Below are positions 44,001 through 52,040 of a stretch of DNA of 58,386 nt, in pieces; within the stretch, counting starts at the first letter, position 1; every line of letters begins with the position of its first letter. The notes beneath the pieces were generated by a model. That model had not been told where the DNA came from, ran no database searches, and saw only the letters and a program-made list of their open reading frames with translations. The DNA is taken from positions 4,342 to 62,727 of the forward strand of contig NZ_WHPN01000256.1 of the NCBI RefSeq assembly GCF_009735685.1. The letters run 5' to 3'. The stretch is from Streptomyces lycii. Lineage in GTDB: Bacteria; Actinomycetota; Actinomycetes; Streptomycetales; Streptomycetaceae. The position numbers were made by a program, and so were the translations under genes.

Positions 44001-44086
44001 TGGAACCGGTGGCCGCGGAACTGCTGCGCTACCGCGAGGCACGCATCCAGTACACGGTCGCGGCGGGTGACACGGCCTGCGTTTGA
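41009..44086 (+). CDS. Dynamin-like GTPase 2 with long low-complexity inserts
   Basis: 1025 aa; GTG 41009 is preferred to GTG 41000 because AAGGAGAGG then has proper spacing. The first ~390 residues are low complexity: GPAEPAGPAEPAG repeats, then Arg/Asp runs (DVRSDD, DARTADVRAER types) and repeated QGLSAQDPA. The GTPase domain follows: G1 LAGASGSGKSTLFNAL (~448-463), G2 RRPTTSEPLACTW, G3 LVDLPDHDS, G4 LNQTDRL. A second insert (~750-850) has TESGTESGT and IRSDIRSDIRSG repeats. Near the C-terminus two TM helices (AQGLMLALQAGAAVWLVMSV; ALLMAAGVAGGPVLAWAC) suggest membrane attachment. Co-transcribed with GTPase 1 and probably works with it. Confidence 0.85.
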   Translation: MTTTTAADRPEDADRPHTGTELVSDDRTEPAGPAEPAGPAEPAGPAGPGASAEPGGPDEPADRSGQVPGAALPTARTEDAAVPRAGARDGEAAGRAPVPVPVPDEAPEAPAALAGPERQAVPPAAPVARGTAPLSPPEDVRSDDVRGGDARSGGVRVDGVRSDGVRAGGDRADGSRADGFGAADARTADNRVTDIRTADARTADVRAERAPLVRDGEPGGRTAEPAPAGHGTAGDRASRTPDGLPSQGPAAQGLSAQDPAAQGLSAQDPAEAEPESERAPEPEPEPGGDEDAPVPEPGSAGAEVPPLPEDGPVAKERKPWDDGLIARRAPEDADARADRAAEWWRADFRPGSTAGAAEGARSGPDGRSGGTARDGGGRGKDTTAAEAPRRTTFNRALRIRLDALRELVGLSRTRLDPGSLTEAGHVLEEAVARRRLSLDHTVVALAGASGSGKSTLFNALAGAPLSEAGVRRPTTSEPLACTWSEGADGLLDRLGVPPRLRRRSSDTYLPGSGPEYAAEQGASGGGHDLSGLVLVDLPDHDSAVPGHREQVDRLLELVDAVVWVVDPEKYADAVLHERYLRPLAAYDEVTFVVLNQTDRLPGDAADKVLDDLRRLLDEDGLALGEHGEPGAAVLGVSALTGDGVGELREQLARFTAGRGAAENRLAADVDGAAARLAPVCLADGWTGLSAWTREEFESRLAESVGAVAAGQAAEREWQRQAELAYGAPWVQLRGWLARRRAAAAAPREPGAESGTAPGTESGTESGTASAIPSGDTSGDTSGGEHGTDAGTGIRNSIRSDIRSDIRSGIRTGMGADGIGTDAPGAGTGAGARAGSEADTGTGAVPEPRTSRAVVEQAVRTVAGDAAAGLPDPWARAVRDAAVRGAERLPDALDEVAAARAADSCRPTGPGWWAVASVAQGLMLALQAGAAVWLVMSVAAGPGADWRTPALLMAAGVAGGPVLAWACRLAARGPARAYGQEAERRLRDAAAACGRSRVLEPVAAELLRYREARIQYTVAAGDTACV

Positions 44087-44136
44087 CCCCCGGCAGCGGG
44101 CGTGGCCGGTACCTGACCGGACACCCGACAGGACAG

Positions 44137-44166
44137 CCGGCTCACCCGCGCGGGTGGGCCGGTTTT
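44137..44166 (+). terminator. Rho-independent terminator after the GTPase operon
   Basis: CCGGCTCACCC (44137-44147) pairs with GGGTGGGCCGG (44152-44162) with one G-U pair and a 4-base loop, followed directly by TTTT. It lies 50 bases after the GTPase 2 stop. Confidence 0.8.
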
Positions 44167-44366
44167 CCACAACCCGTGGGTACTCCACAGGCCGCTGCGG
44201 GGATCCGCCGCTCGCGGCAGTCTGTGCTCAGCGCCGGGAACGACCGGCCGAAGCCGCCGGCCCCCTCGGGAGGACCGACGGCGGAGCAGGCAGAGAAACG
44301 GGGCCGGGCCTGGCGGACAGGCCCGGCGGACCGGGCAACAGCGAGCGGAGCAAGGGGGAGCCCCGG

Positions 44367-44888
44367 ATGAACGAGACGATGCTGACGGTGGTGGGCAACG
44401 CGGCGACGCGGGTCGAGTCCTGGACCACGGGGGAAGGGGGCAGCGTGGCGCGTTTCCGGCTGGCGGCGACGGTGCGCCGCCGGGACCGGGAGAGCGGAGC
44501 CTGGACCGACGGGCCCACCAGCTTCTACACGGTCTGGGCGCGGCGGGCGCTGGCCGCGAATCTGACGGCCTCGGTGGCGGTGGGGGAGCCGCTCGTGGTG
44601 CACGGGAGGCTGCGGGTGCGCGAGACCGAACACCAGGGACAGCGCCGGGTGTCGGCGGACATCGACGCGACCGCGGTGGGCCACGACCTGTCCCGGGGCA
44701 CATCGGCCTTCCGCCGCGGTGCGCGCCCCCAGCGGGACACGGCCGTGCCGCCGCCCGCGGAAGTCCCGGCGCCCGCGGAAGTCCCGACGCCGGCCCGGCA
44801 GCCCGCGGAGGCCCGGCAGCCCGTGGAGGGTGACGCGGTTCTGTCACAGCCGGCGGCCGGCCTCACGGCCGCTGCCCCGGCGCCGTGA
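44367..44888 (+). CDS. ssbB: Single-stranded DNA-binding protein (SsbB-like)
   Basis: 173 aa; ATG 44367 follows AAGGGGGAG. Residues 1-~112 form the OB fold: MLTVVGNAATRVESW, VARFRLAATVRRRDRESG, TSFYTVWARRALAANL and VVHGRLRVRETEHQGQRR are the usual SSB strands. The C-terminal ~60 residues are Pro/Ala-rich repeats (AEVPAPAEVPTP) and the acidic DDDIPF-type tip that recruits partners is absent. That fits the second SSB of Streptomyces (SsbB, linked to chromosome segregation during sporulation in S. coelicolor) rather than the replicative SsbA. The N-terminus MNETMLTVVGNAATR also fits. It stands alone after a terminator. Confidence 0.85.
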   Translation: MNETMLTVVGNAATRVESWTTGEGGSVARFRLAATVRRRDRESGAWTDGPTSFYTVWARRALAANLTASVAVGEPLVVHGRLRVRETEHQGQRRVSADIDATAVGHDLSRGTSAFRRGARPQRDTAVPPPAEVPAPAEVPTPARQPAEARQPVEGDAVLSQPAAGLTAAAPAP

Positions 44889-45176
44889 GCGGAGGTGCCG
44901 TGAAGATCCGCCCGGAAGGGGTTTGGTGTGACTCGCGACGCTGGGGAGGGCATCGTGCGAATGGGGTCGGTATGCCCCCCGCATCCATGCTGACTTGTCG
45001 ATAATCCCAGGTCAAAAACGCTGTCAGGCATAACGATTGGGAGTCGGAACTGCTACCGGACCGTACGGCCGGGGACCGGCTCGAACTTCCTTCCTAAGAT
45101 CCGTGGGTACTCACGGGGGTCACAGGTTTGCACAGCGAGGCGTCTCCCCAAGTCCGCCTCGCCCGGAGGGGAATTC
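44889..45176. promoter_or_regulatory. Leader of the thioester surface protein gene
   Basis: 288 bases without a gene. It holds an AT-richer stretch (TTGTCGATAATCCC near 44996-45009 and GGCATAACGATTGG near 45027-45040) that could hold the promoter, a small hairpin CCGTGGGTACTCACGG near 45101, and a CGGAGGGG ribosome site before ATG 45177. Confidence 0.4.
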
Positions 45177-46574
45177 ATGATTTCTGTACGCAGGCGGGCT
45201 TCCCGCCTCGCCGCCGCGGCCCTGGTCTCGGGCCTGGTCGCGGCCGGTGCGATGACGACCGCCGCACCGGCCGCCGCCGACGACACCGTGCCGCACACGG
45301 GTGGTGCGACCGCCACTCTCGACGGCCTGAAGACCTTCGACGGCGCGATCATCCACCACAAGAACGGCAAGGACCAGAAGATCGGTGCCGGTCTCTTCGG
45401 GATGACCGTCGACAACGGCGGCAGCCTGCAGACCTACTGCATCGACATCGCCAACCCCACCCAGGAGAAGGCGAAGTACCAGGAGAAGTCCTGGAACGAG
45501 ACCTCGCTGCACAACAACGCGGACGCCGGCAAGATCCGCTGGATCCTGCAGAACTCCTACCCGCAGGTCAACGACCTTGCCGCGCTCGCCAAGAGCGCCG
45601 GCGCGGGCGCCCTCACGGAGAAGACCGCCGCCGCCGGCACCCAGGTCGCCATCTGGCGCTTCTCGGACCACGCGGACGTGACCGCCGAGAACGCCGAGGC
45701 GGAGAAGCTCGCCGACTACCTCGAGAAGGCCGCGCAGAACCTCGAGGAGCCGAAGGCGTCGCTCAGCCTCGACCCGCCCGCGGTCTCCGGCAAGCCCGGT
45801 GACCGGCTCGGCCCGATCAAGGTGAACACCAACGCGGACAGCGTCACCGTCGAGGCGGCCGGTGCCGCGAGCGGCGTCCAGGTCGTCGACAAGGACGGCA
45901 AGGCGGTCACCAGCGCGGCGAACGGCAGCGAGCTGTTCTTCGACGTGCCGGCCGACGCCCCGGCCGGTTCCGCCGCCGCGACGGTGAAGGCCACCACCAA
46001 GGTCGAGGTCGGTCGCGCGTTCGCCAGCGAGAGCAAGAGCCAGACCCAGATCCTGGCCGGTTCCAGCGAGAGCACCGTGACCGCCACCGCCACCGCCGAG
46101 TGGGCCAAGGCGGGACCGGTCCCGGCCGTGTCGGCGGAGAAGAACTGCTCCGCGGGCGGCGTGGACATCACCGCCTCGAACAAGGGCGACGAGCCGTTCA
46201 CCTTCGAGCTCGGCGGCCAGAAGCACACCATCGAAGCCGGCAAGTCCGAGACCGTCACCATCCCGGTGAAGGAGGACCAGCCGTACGAGTTCACGATCAC
46301 CGGCCCGAACGGCTTCGAAAAGAAGTTCTCCGGTGTCCTGGACTGTGAGACCACCGGCACCGGCGGCGGCGAGCCGTCCTCCGAGCCGAGCCCGGCCACG
46401 GCCGGCGGGTCCGCGGGCGGCGACGACACCACCGGCGGCGAGGGCGACCTGGCCGAGACCGGCAGCAGCAGCGCCACCCCGATGATCGCCGGCATCGCCG
46501 GTGCCCTGGTCCTGGTCGGCGGTGCCGCCGTCTTCCTGGTCCGCCGCAAGAAGGGTGCCGCCGCGGGCGAGTGA
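45177..46574 (+). CDS. Cys-Gln thioester-forming surface protein with LAETG sorting signal
   Basis: 465 aa. Signal peptide 1-34 (basic start, LAAAALVSGLVAAGAMTTAA). The thioester (TQXA) domain spans ~40-185, with the thioester Cys in SLQTYCIDIA (Cys ~88) and Gln in GTQVAIWRFSDHAD (Gln ~156). Two Ig-like modules follow (~200-300 and ~320-390). The C-terminal cell-wall signal is LAETG at 425-429, then helix PMIAGIAGALVLVGGAAVFL and basic RRKK. LAETG/LAXTG is recognised by class E sortases. Thioester domains can bond covalently to surfaces, so it is probably an exposed adhesin-like protein of the vegetative or aerial cell wall. Start has a strong GGAGGGG site. Followed by a terminator. Confidence 0.92.
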   Translation: MISVRRRASRLAAAALVSGLVAAGAMTTAAPAAADDTVPHTGGATATLDGLKTFDGAIIHHKNGKDQKIGAGLFGMTVDNGGSLQTYCIDIANPTQEKAKYQEKSWNETSLHNNADAGKIRWILQNSYPQVNDLAALAKSAGAGALTEKTAAAGTQVAIWRFSDHADVTAENAEAEKLADYLEKAAQNLEEPKASLSLDPPAVSGKPGDRLGPIKVNTNADSVTVEAAGAASGVQVVDKDGKAVTSAANGSELFFDVPADAPAGSAAATVKATTKVEVGRAFASESKSQTQILAGSSESTVTATATAEWAKAGPVPAVSAEKNCSAGGVDITASNKGDEPFTFELGGQKHTIEAGKSETVTIPVKEDQPYEFTITGPNGFEKKFSGVLDCETTGTGGGEPSSEPSPATAGGSAGGDDTTGGEGDLAETGSSSATPMIAGIAGALVLVGGAAVFLVRRKKGAAAGE

Positions 46575-46656
46575 CCCGCACCGCGAGCACCAGGACTGCC
46601 GCTGAACGGGGCGCCACCTGTCGCACCCTCCGCGACAATCCGTGACGTACCGTGAC

Positions 46657-46688
46657 GAAGGGCCGGAGCCTCAGGGTTCCGGCCCTTC
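46657..46688 (+). terminator. Perfect hairpin terminator
   Basis: GAAGGGCCGGA (46657-46667) and TCCGGCCCTTC (46678-46688) form an 11-bp perfect stem with a 10-base loop, 83 bases after the surface protein stop. Ends that transcript before ettA. Confidence 0.8.
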
Positions 46689-46804
46689 GCCGTGCCCCGA
46701 CAACACGTTTTCGCCCAGGCACGCCCGTACGGCAAGATGGATGTATCTGCCCTCACGCGGCGGAGCCGCACATTGGCCCTTCTCGATCTGCCGGACGGTT
46801 TCTC

Positions 46805-48469
46805 TTGGCTGAGTTCATCTACACCATGCGCAAGGCGCGCAAGGCGCACGGCGACAAGGTGATCCTCGACGATGTGACGACGAGCTTCTACCCGGGAGCG
46901 AAGATCGGTGTCGTCGGTCCGAACGGCGCCGGCAAGTCGACCATCCTGAAGATCATGGCGGGGCTGGAGCAGCCGTCCAACGGCGACGCGTTCCTCACCC
47001 CCGGTTACACCGTCGGCATCCTCCTCCAGGAGCCGCCGCTGGACGAGACGAAGACCGTGCTGGAGAACGTCCAGGACGGCGTCGCCGAGACCAAGGGCAA
47101 GCTCGACCGGTTCAACGAGATCGCCGAGCAGATGGCGACCGACTACTCCGACGAACTGCTGACGGAGATGGGCAAGCTCCAGGAGGAGCTGGACCACGCG
47201 AACGCCTGGGACCTCGACGCCCAGCTGGAGCAGGCCATGGACGCCCTGGGCTGCCCGCCCGGCGACTCGGCCGTGACCACCCTCTCCGGTGGTGAGAAGC
47301 GCCGCGTCGCGCTCTGCAAGCTGCTGCTGGAGGCCCCCGACCTGCTGCTGCTGGACGAGCCCACCAACCACCTGGACGCCGAGTCCGTACAGTGGCTGGA
47401 GCAGCACCTGGAGAAGTACGCCGGCACCGTCGTCGCCGTCACCCACGACCGGTACTTCCTCGACAACGTCGCCCAGTGGATCTGCGAGGTCGACCGCGGC
47501 CGGCTCTACCCGTACGAGGGCAACTACTCCAAGTACCTGGAGACCAAGCAGGCCCGGCTGAAGGTCGAGGGCCAGAAGGACGCCAAGCGCGCCAAGCGGC
47601 TCAAGGACGAGCTGGAGTGGGTCCGCTCCAACGCCAAGGGCCGGCAGGCCAAGTCCAAGGCCCGTCTCGCCCGCTACGAGGAGATGGCCGCCGAGGCGGA
47701 GAAGACCCGGAAGCTGGACTTCGAGGAGATCCAGATCCCGCCGGGCCCGCGCCTGGGCAACGTCGTCGTCGAGGTGGAGAACCTCTCCAAGGCGTTCGGT
47801 GACAAGGTCCTCATCGACGACCTCTCCTTCACCCTGCCGCGCAACGGCATCGTCGGCATCATCGGCCCGAACGGCGCCGGCAAGACGACGCTGTTCAAGA
47901 TGATCCAGGGGCTGGAGGAGGCGGACTCCGGCAAGATCAAGGTCGGCGACACCGTCAAGATCTCGTACGTCGACCAGACCCGCGCCAACATCGACCCGAA
48001 GAAGACGCTGTGGGCCGTCGTCTCCGACGAGCTGGACTACATCAACGTCGGCCAGGTCGAGATGCCCTCCCGCGCCTATGTGAGCGCGTTCGGCTTCAAG
48101 GGCCCGGACCAGCAGAAGCCCGCGGGCGTGCTCTCCGGCGGTGAGCGCAACCGGCTGAACCTCGCGCTCACCCTCAAGCAGGGCGGCAACCTGCTGCTCC
48201 TCGACGAGCCGACCAACGACCTCGACGTGGAGACCCTCTCCTCGCTGGAGAACGCCCTGCTGGAGTTCCCCGGCTGCGCCGTGGTCGTCTCCCACGACCG
48301 CTGGTTCCTCGACCGCGTCGCGACGCACATCCTCGCGTACGAGGGCGACTCCAAGTGGTTCTGGTTCGAGGGCAACTTCGAGTCGTACGAGAAGAACAAG
48401 GTCGAGCGGCTCGGCGCCGACGCCGCCCGTCCGCACCGCGCCACGCACAAGAAGCTGACCCGGGGCTGA
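46805..48469 (+). CDS. ettA: Energy-dependent translational throttle protein EttA (ABC-F)
   Basis: 554 aa from TTG 46805, giving the family N-terminus (M)AEFIYTMRKARKAHGDK; the frame opens earlier, but that has no support. Two ABC domains: Walker A GPNGAGKSTILK, signature LSGGEKRRVAL, Walker B LLLLDEPTNHLD; then GPNGAGKTTLFK, LSGGERNRLNL, LLLLDEPTNDLD. Between them is the EttA arm and linker (LEWVRSNAKGRQAKSKARLA). There are no TM segments. EttA binds the ribosomal E site and couples translation to the ATP/ADP ratio. 3 bases separate it from the thioesterase gene. Confidence 0.93.
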   Translation: MAEFIYTMRKARKAHGDKVILDDVTTSFYPGAKIGVVGPNGAGKSTILKIMAGLEQPSNGDAFLTPGYTVGILLQEPPLDETKTVLENVQDGVAETKGKLDRFNEIAEQMATDYSDELLTEMGKLQEELDHANAWDLDAQLEQAMDALGCPPGDSAVTTLSGGEKRRVALCKLLLEAPDLLLLDEPTNHLDAESVQWLEQHLEKYAGTVVAVTHDRYFLDNVAQWICEVDRGRLYPYEGNYSKYLETKQARLKVEGQKDAKRAKRLKDELEWVRSNAKGRQAKSKARLARYEEMAAEAEKTRKLDFEEIQIPPGPRLGNVVVEVENLSKAFGDKVLIDDLSFTLPRNGIVGIIGPNGAGKTTLFKMIQGLEEADSGKIKVGDTVKISYVDQTRANIDPKKTLWAVVSDELDYINVGQVEMPSRAYVSAFGFKGPDQQKPAGVLSGGERNRLNLALTLKQGGNLLLLDEPTNDLDVETLSSLENALLEFPGCAVVVSHDRWFLDRVATHILAYEGDSKWFWFEGNFESYEKNKVERLGADAARPHRATHKKLTRG

Positions 48470-48472
48470 CGC

Positions 48473-48937
48473 GTGCGACACGTTTACTCCTGCCCCCTGC
48501 GCTGGTCGGACATGGATGCCTTCGGCCACGTCAACAACGTGGTCTTCCTCCGCTATCTGGAGGAGGCGCGCATCGACTTCATGTTCCGGCTGGCGCCGGG
48601 GGACGGCAGCACCTCGTTCACCGGGGGCTCCGTCGTGGCACGCCACGAGATCGACTACATACGGCCCCTCGTCCACCGGCACGAGCCGGTCACCGTCGAG
48701 ACCTGGGTGACGAAGCTCGGGGCCGCCTCGATGACCGTCGCGTACGAGATCAAGGACGAGGAGCAGGTGTACGTCCGGGCCTCGACGGTCGTGGTGCCGT
48801 ACAACCTCGCCGAAGGCCGGCCGCGCCGGATCAGCGCCGAGGAGCGGGACTTCCTGCTGCGGTACTTCGACGACGGCACCGGTGACGCGGACGGCGCCGG
48901 GAACCCGGGCAAGACCGGGGAGGCCGTCGCCGCATGA
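48473..48937 (+). CDS. Acyl-CoA thioesterase (4HBT hotdog fold)
   Basis: 154 aa, GTG start 3 bases after ettA. Catalytic motif region LRWSDMDAFGHVNNVVFLRY with the Asp of the 4HBT family and H-V-N-N, then EEARIDFMFRL; strands VARHEIDYIRPLVH, PVTVETWVTKLG and VRASTVVVPYN complete the hotdog. Acidic C-terminus. Hydrolyses acyl-CoA thioesters; substrate unknown. Its stop overlaps the next start (ATGA). Confidence 0.9.
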   Translation: MRHVYSCPLRWSDMDAFGHVNNVVFLRYLEEARIDFMFRLAPGDGSTSFTGGSVVARHEIDYIRPLVHRHEPVTVETWVTKLGAASMTVAYEIKDEEQVYVRASTVVVPYNLAEGRPRRISAEERDFLLRYFDDGTGDADGAGNPGKTGEAVAA

Positions 48938-50223
48938 CGGCGCTGCGCCTCGTCGACGCCCGGGAGGCGGCGGACCTCGCCGCCTTCCTGGCCCGGCTGA
49001 TCCACTACGACCGGGCGGCAGCCGTGCGCGTCCAGGCGGGCGGCGGGGTGCTGGCGGTCTTCGGCCGCCCGGCCCCCTTCGAGGTGCTGGCCGTACGCAC
49101 GGCCCGCCTCGCCGACGCGACCGTGCCCGATGCGGCCTCCCCGCCCGCGGCCGTCTCCCCGCCCCGGGCCGCCTCCCCGCCCCGGGCCGCCTCCCCGCCC
49201 GGGGCCGCCTCGGCTCCGGGTGCCGGTCCCGTTTCGGGGCCGGATTCCGTTTCGGGTTCCGGTCACGCTCCGGGGCCGGATTCCGCTCGGGGCTCCGGTG
49301 CCGCTCCCGAGCCGGACTCCGCTCCGGGCTCCGGTGCCGCTCCGGCCTCGGACTCCGCTCCGGCCTCGGACTCCGCTCCGGGCTCCGGTGCCGCTCCGGC
49401 CTCGGACTCCGCTCCGGGCTCCGGTGCCGCTCCGGCCTCGGACTCCGCTCCGGCCTCGGACTCCGCTCCGGGCTCCGAGGGAGCTACGGGCGCCGGTCCC
49501 GCCCCGGGTGCCGTCTCCCCGGCCGCAGCCCGTTCCGGCTCCGGACCGGCGGCCGGGCTCGACGTCACCGTCTCGGCGGGACAGCTCGCCGACGCGATCG
49601 ACGCCGCGGTGGCGGTGGCCCGCGGCGGCCCGTCCGGCGCTGTCCCCGCTGTCTCCGGCGCTCCCGCTGTCTCCGGCGCTCCCGCCGTCTCCGGTGCCCC
49701 CGGCACCGCGGACGCCCCGGCCGGTGGCGCGGCAGCAGCCGTCGTCACCGTGCCGGAAGCCGTGACCGGCCCGCCGTGGGCCGGGGTCCTGCCGCCGCGC
49801 GGCGGCTGGCGCCGGGTGCCCGGACTGCCCGGGCCGGAGGCCCTGCACCGTACGATCGCCGCCGCCGTGGCCGAGTTCCGGGAGCGGGACGCCGCGCTGC
49901 CCGGGGAACGTCGTACCCGCGCGGAGCGCGACCGCATCGGCCGGGAGATCTGGTCCCGCACGCTGGGGGACACCGGGCTGCCGCTGCGCGCCGCGCACGC
50001 CGCCCAGTCGCTCGGCTTCCTCCGCCCGGTCCGCGCCCGCGCCGCCGCGGTCGCGGTGCCCGGAGGCCCGGCCGCCCCCGGCGGCACGACACCGGCCACC
50101 GAGCCGGCCCCGGAGGCCCCGGTGCTGCTGGCCGCGGCCGGCTGGTTGAGGCTGCGCACCCCGTACGGCTCGATCGTGGTCCGCAGCGGCGGCCTGCCGG
50201 GGCTGAGCGTCACCCCGGCTTGA
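48934..50223 (+). CDS. Hypothetical protein with Ala/Pro/Ser repeat region
   Basis: 429 aa. N-terminal ~65 residues (MTALRLVDAREAADLAAFL, YDRAAAVRVQ, VLAVFGRPAPFEVLAVRT) and C-terminal ~150 (PPWAGVLPPRGGWRRVPGLP, LHRTIAAAVAEFRERDAALP, LRTPYGSIVVRSGGLPG) look folded and conserved in streptomycetes. Between them (~70-270) is a repeat region with SAPGSGAAPASD and GAPAVSGAPAVS units, coded by DNA repeats at 49200-49490 and 49650-49700. The last codons lie in the first copy of a 17-bp tandem repeat that continues beyond the stop. Translationally coupled to the thioesterase. Function unknown. Confidence 0.75.
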   Translation: MTALRLVDAREAADLAAFLARLIHYDRAAAVRVQAGGGVLAVFGRPAPFEVLAVRTARLADATVPDAASPPAAVSPPRAASPPRAASPPGAASAPGAGPVSGPDSVSGSGHAPGPDSARGSGAAPEPDSAPGSGAAPASDSAPASDSAPGSGAAPASDSAPGSGAAPASDSAPASDSAPGSEGATGAGPAPGAVSPAAARSGSGPAAGLDVTVSAGQLADAIDAAVAVARGGPSGAVPAVSGAPAVSGAPAVSGAPGTADAPAGGAAAAVVTVPEAVTGPPWAGVLPPRGGWRRVPGLPGPEALHRTIAAAVAEFRERDAALPGERRTRAERDRIGREIWSRTLGDTGLPLRAAHAAQSLGFLRPVRARAAAVAVPGGPAAPGGTTPATEPAPEAPVLLAAAGWLRLRTPYGSIVVRSGGLPGLSVTPA

Positions 50224-50271
50224 GCGTCACCGCGGCGTGAGCGTCACCGCGGCGTGAGCGTCACCGCGGCT
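50205..50271. repeat. 17-bp tandem repeat at the end of the hypothetical gene
   Basis: Four copies of GAGCGTCACCGCGGCGT-like units (50205-50221 diverged, then 50222, 50239, 50256). The first copy codes the last residues of the preceding protein and the TGA stop (50221-50223) spans into the second. Confidence 0.75.
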
Positions 50272-50434
50272 CGAGGGCCACTCCGCCTGAGCGGCACCCG
50301 GGTATGCGGGGTGGTGCTCCGGCACTCCCGCCCGGCTCACGAGTGAGACCGGCTCGGGCAGGTTGGCGTGCGGGGCCGGCTCTCGTGGGACGGACTTCGA
50401 GTGTGCTGGCCGGCAGCGCGTGCGATTGCACCAC

Positions 50435-50560
50435 GCGTGCGAGTCCCACGGCGTGCGAGCCCATGCGTGCGAGTCCCATCGCGTACGAGTCCCACCGCGT
50501 GCGAGTTCCACCGCGTACGAGTCCCGTCGTGTACGAGATCCACCAGGTGCGGGTCACGCC
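50435..50560. repeat. 16-bp tandem repeat array upstream of the sensor kinase
   Basis: About eight units of the type GCGTRCGAGTCCCACC, 14-16 bases each, without spacers. Lies 115-240 bases before the kinase start, in a 452-base region without another gene. It could be a binding array for a regulator or a simple slippage repeat. Confidence 0.7.
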
Positions 50561-50675
50561 GCGGGTACGGCCGGCCGCGTGCGCGAGCAGGCCGGCCCGG
50601 GGTGGGGCCAGACCCACCGTGGCCGGGGGGCTTCGGGGAGTCCCCAACTCGCCCGTGCAGCCGCAGAATCGGGGC

Positions 50676-52040
50676 ATGGCGATGAAGGTGACCCGGCAGT
50701 GGGCGCGGCGCGGCTTCGGACGGCTCGCGGAGCGGTGCGGTGCCGTGGGACGGGGTGTCGTCGAGGCACACCACAGCAGCGAGGCGATGTTCGCGGGCCT
50801 GGCCACCACCGTCGCGCTGCTGCTCTCGGCGACCGGCCTCGTCTTCTTCGGGCCGCCGGCCGTCGACCACTACGCGCGCAGGGCGGCCAACCTCCGCCGG
50901 AGGCGGCTGGCCGAGGTCTCCGGCAGACCGGTGCCGGAGCCGTACGCCCCGCTGCCCGAGGTGCAGCCGGTACCGGGCGTCGGCTACCGGCTGCGCCGCA
51001 CCGTCCGCAAGAAGCGGCCCAGCCTGCTCCGGCGCAAGGTGGAGGGCTACTCCGCCGACCCGGCGACCTGGCGCGACCTGGCCTGGCTGCTGCTCAGCCC
51101 GCTGCTGATGCTGCTCGCGATCCTGCCGTTGTTCCTCATCCTGTGCGGCCTCTTCGCTCTGCTGCTGCCGGGGCTGCTGGACGGCTTCCCGGCCAACCCG
51201 CCCTGGTACGGCTCCTGGCCCGACACCCCGGGCGCCGCCCTGGCCGTCGGCGGAGCGACGGTCGCGCTGGGGCTCTGGATCGCGGAGCCCGTGCTCCGGC
51301 TGCACGACGGGATCTCCGAGGTGCTGCTGCGGCCGACCGAGAAGGCCCAGCTGTCGCGGCGCGTGCGGGAGCTGGCCGAGACCCGTACCGAGGCGGTCGA
51401 CGCGCAGGCCGCCGAGCTGCGCCGGATCGAGCGGGACCTGCACGACGGGGTGCAGGCCCGGCTGATCGCCGTAGGGCTGCATCTGGGCGTGATCGAGCAG
51501 CTGGCCGGGACGGACCCGGAGGCGGTGAAGGCGATGGCGGCGCAGGCGCGGGAGGCCTCCGAGAAGGCGCTCGCCGAGCTGCGCGCGCTGGTGCGCGGCA
51601 TCCATCCGCCGGTGCTCGCCGAACGGGGCCTGGTCGACGCGCTGCGGGCGGTGGCCGTCGACAGCCCGCTGGAGACCGAGGTCACGGCCGACCTGCCGGG
51701 CGAGCCGCCCGCGCCGGTACGGACCGCCGTGTACTTCGCGGTGTGCGAACTGCTCGCCAACGCGGCCAAGCACGCCGAGGCGGCCCGGGTGTGGATCGAC
51801 CTGCACACCGCCGAGCCCGGCTCGCCCCGGGAGGCGCTCCGGGTCACGGTGACGGACGACGGACGCGGCGGCGCCCGCTTCGCCGACGGCGGAGGACTGC
51901 GCGGGATCGAGCGCAGGCTCGCTACCTTCGACGGTGTCCTCGCCCTCAACAGCCCGCAGGGCGGCCCGACTCTGCTGACCTTGGAGATACCGTGCGCGTT
52001 GTCCTCGCGGAGGACCTCTACCTCCTCAGAGAAGGCCTGA
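50676..52040 (+). CDS. NarL-family sensor histidine kinase
   Basis: 454 aa from ATG 50676. Three hydrophobic segments: TTVALLLSATGLVFFG (~42-60), AWLLLSPLLMLLAILPLFLI... (~128-165) and AALAVGGATVALGLWIA (~185-205). No periplasmic sensor domain is evident. HisKA_3 dimerisation motif RIERDLHDGVQARLIAVGLH with the phospho-accepting His near 265. GHKL ATPase with N-box ELLANAAKHAEAA, VTVTDDGRGGA and GGGLRGIERRLATFDG. It phosphorylates the regulator that overlaps its 3' end by 49 bases. Upstream DNA carries short tandem repeats. Signal unknown. Confidence 0.9.
   Translation: MAMKVTRQWARRGFGRLAERCGAVGRGVVEAHHSSEAMFAGLATTVALLLSATGLVFFGPPAVDHYARRAANLRRRRLAEVSGRPVPEPYAPLPEVQPVPGVGYRLRRTVRKKRPSLLRRKVEGYSADPATWRDLAWLLLSPLLMLLAILPLFLILCGLFALLLPGLLDGFPANPPWYGSWPDTPGAALAVGGATVALGLWIAEPVLRLHDGISEVLLRPTEKAQLSRRVRELAETRTEAVDAQAAELRRIERDLHDGVQARLIAVGLHLGVIEQLAGTDPEAVKAMAAQAREASEKALAELRALVRGIHPPVLAERGLVDALRAVAVDSPLETEVTADLPGEPPAPVRTAVYFAVCELLANAAKHAEAARVWIDLHTAEPGSPREALRVTVTDDGRGGARFADGGGLRGIERRLATFDGVLALNSPQGGPTLLTLEIPCALSSRRTSTSSEKA

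Noticed and set aside
41744..44188. Minus-strand frame of 814 codons
   Set aside because: Antisense to GTPase 2, which has G1-G4 motifs; shadow.
45716..48682. Minus-strand frame of 988 codons
   Set aside because: Antisense to the thioester protein and ettA, whose motifs and starts are clear; shadow.
50435..50560. Possible CRISPR array
   Set aside because: Units are 14-16 bases and directly adjacent, with no unique spacers and no cas genes nearby.
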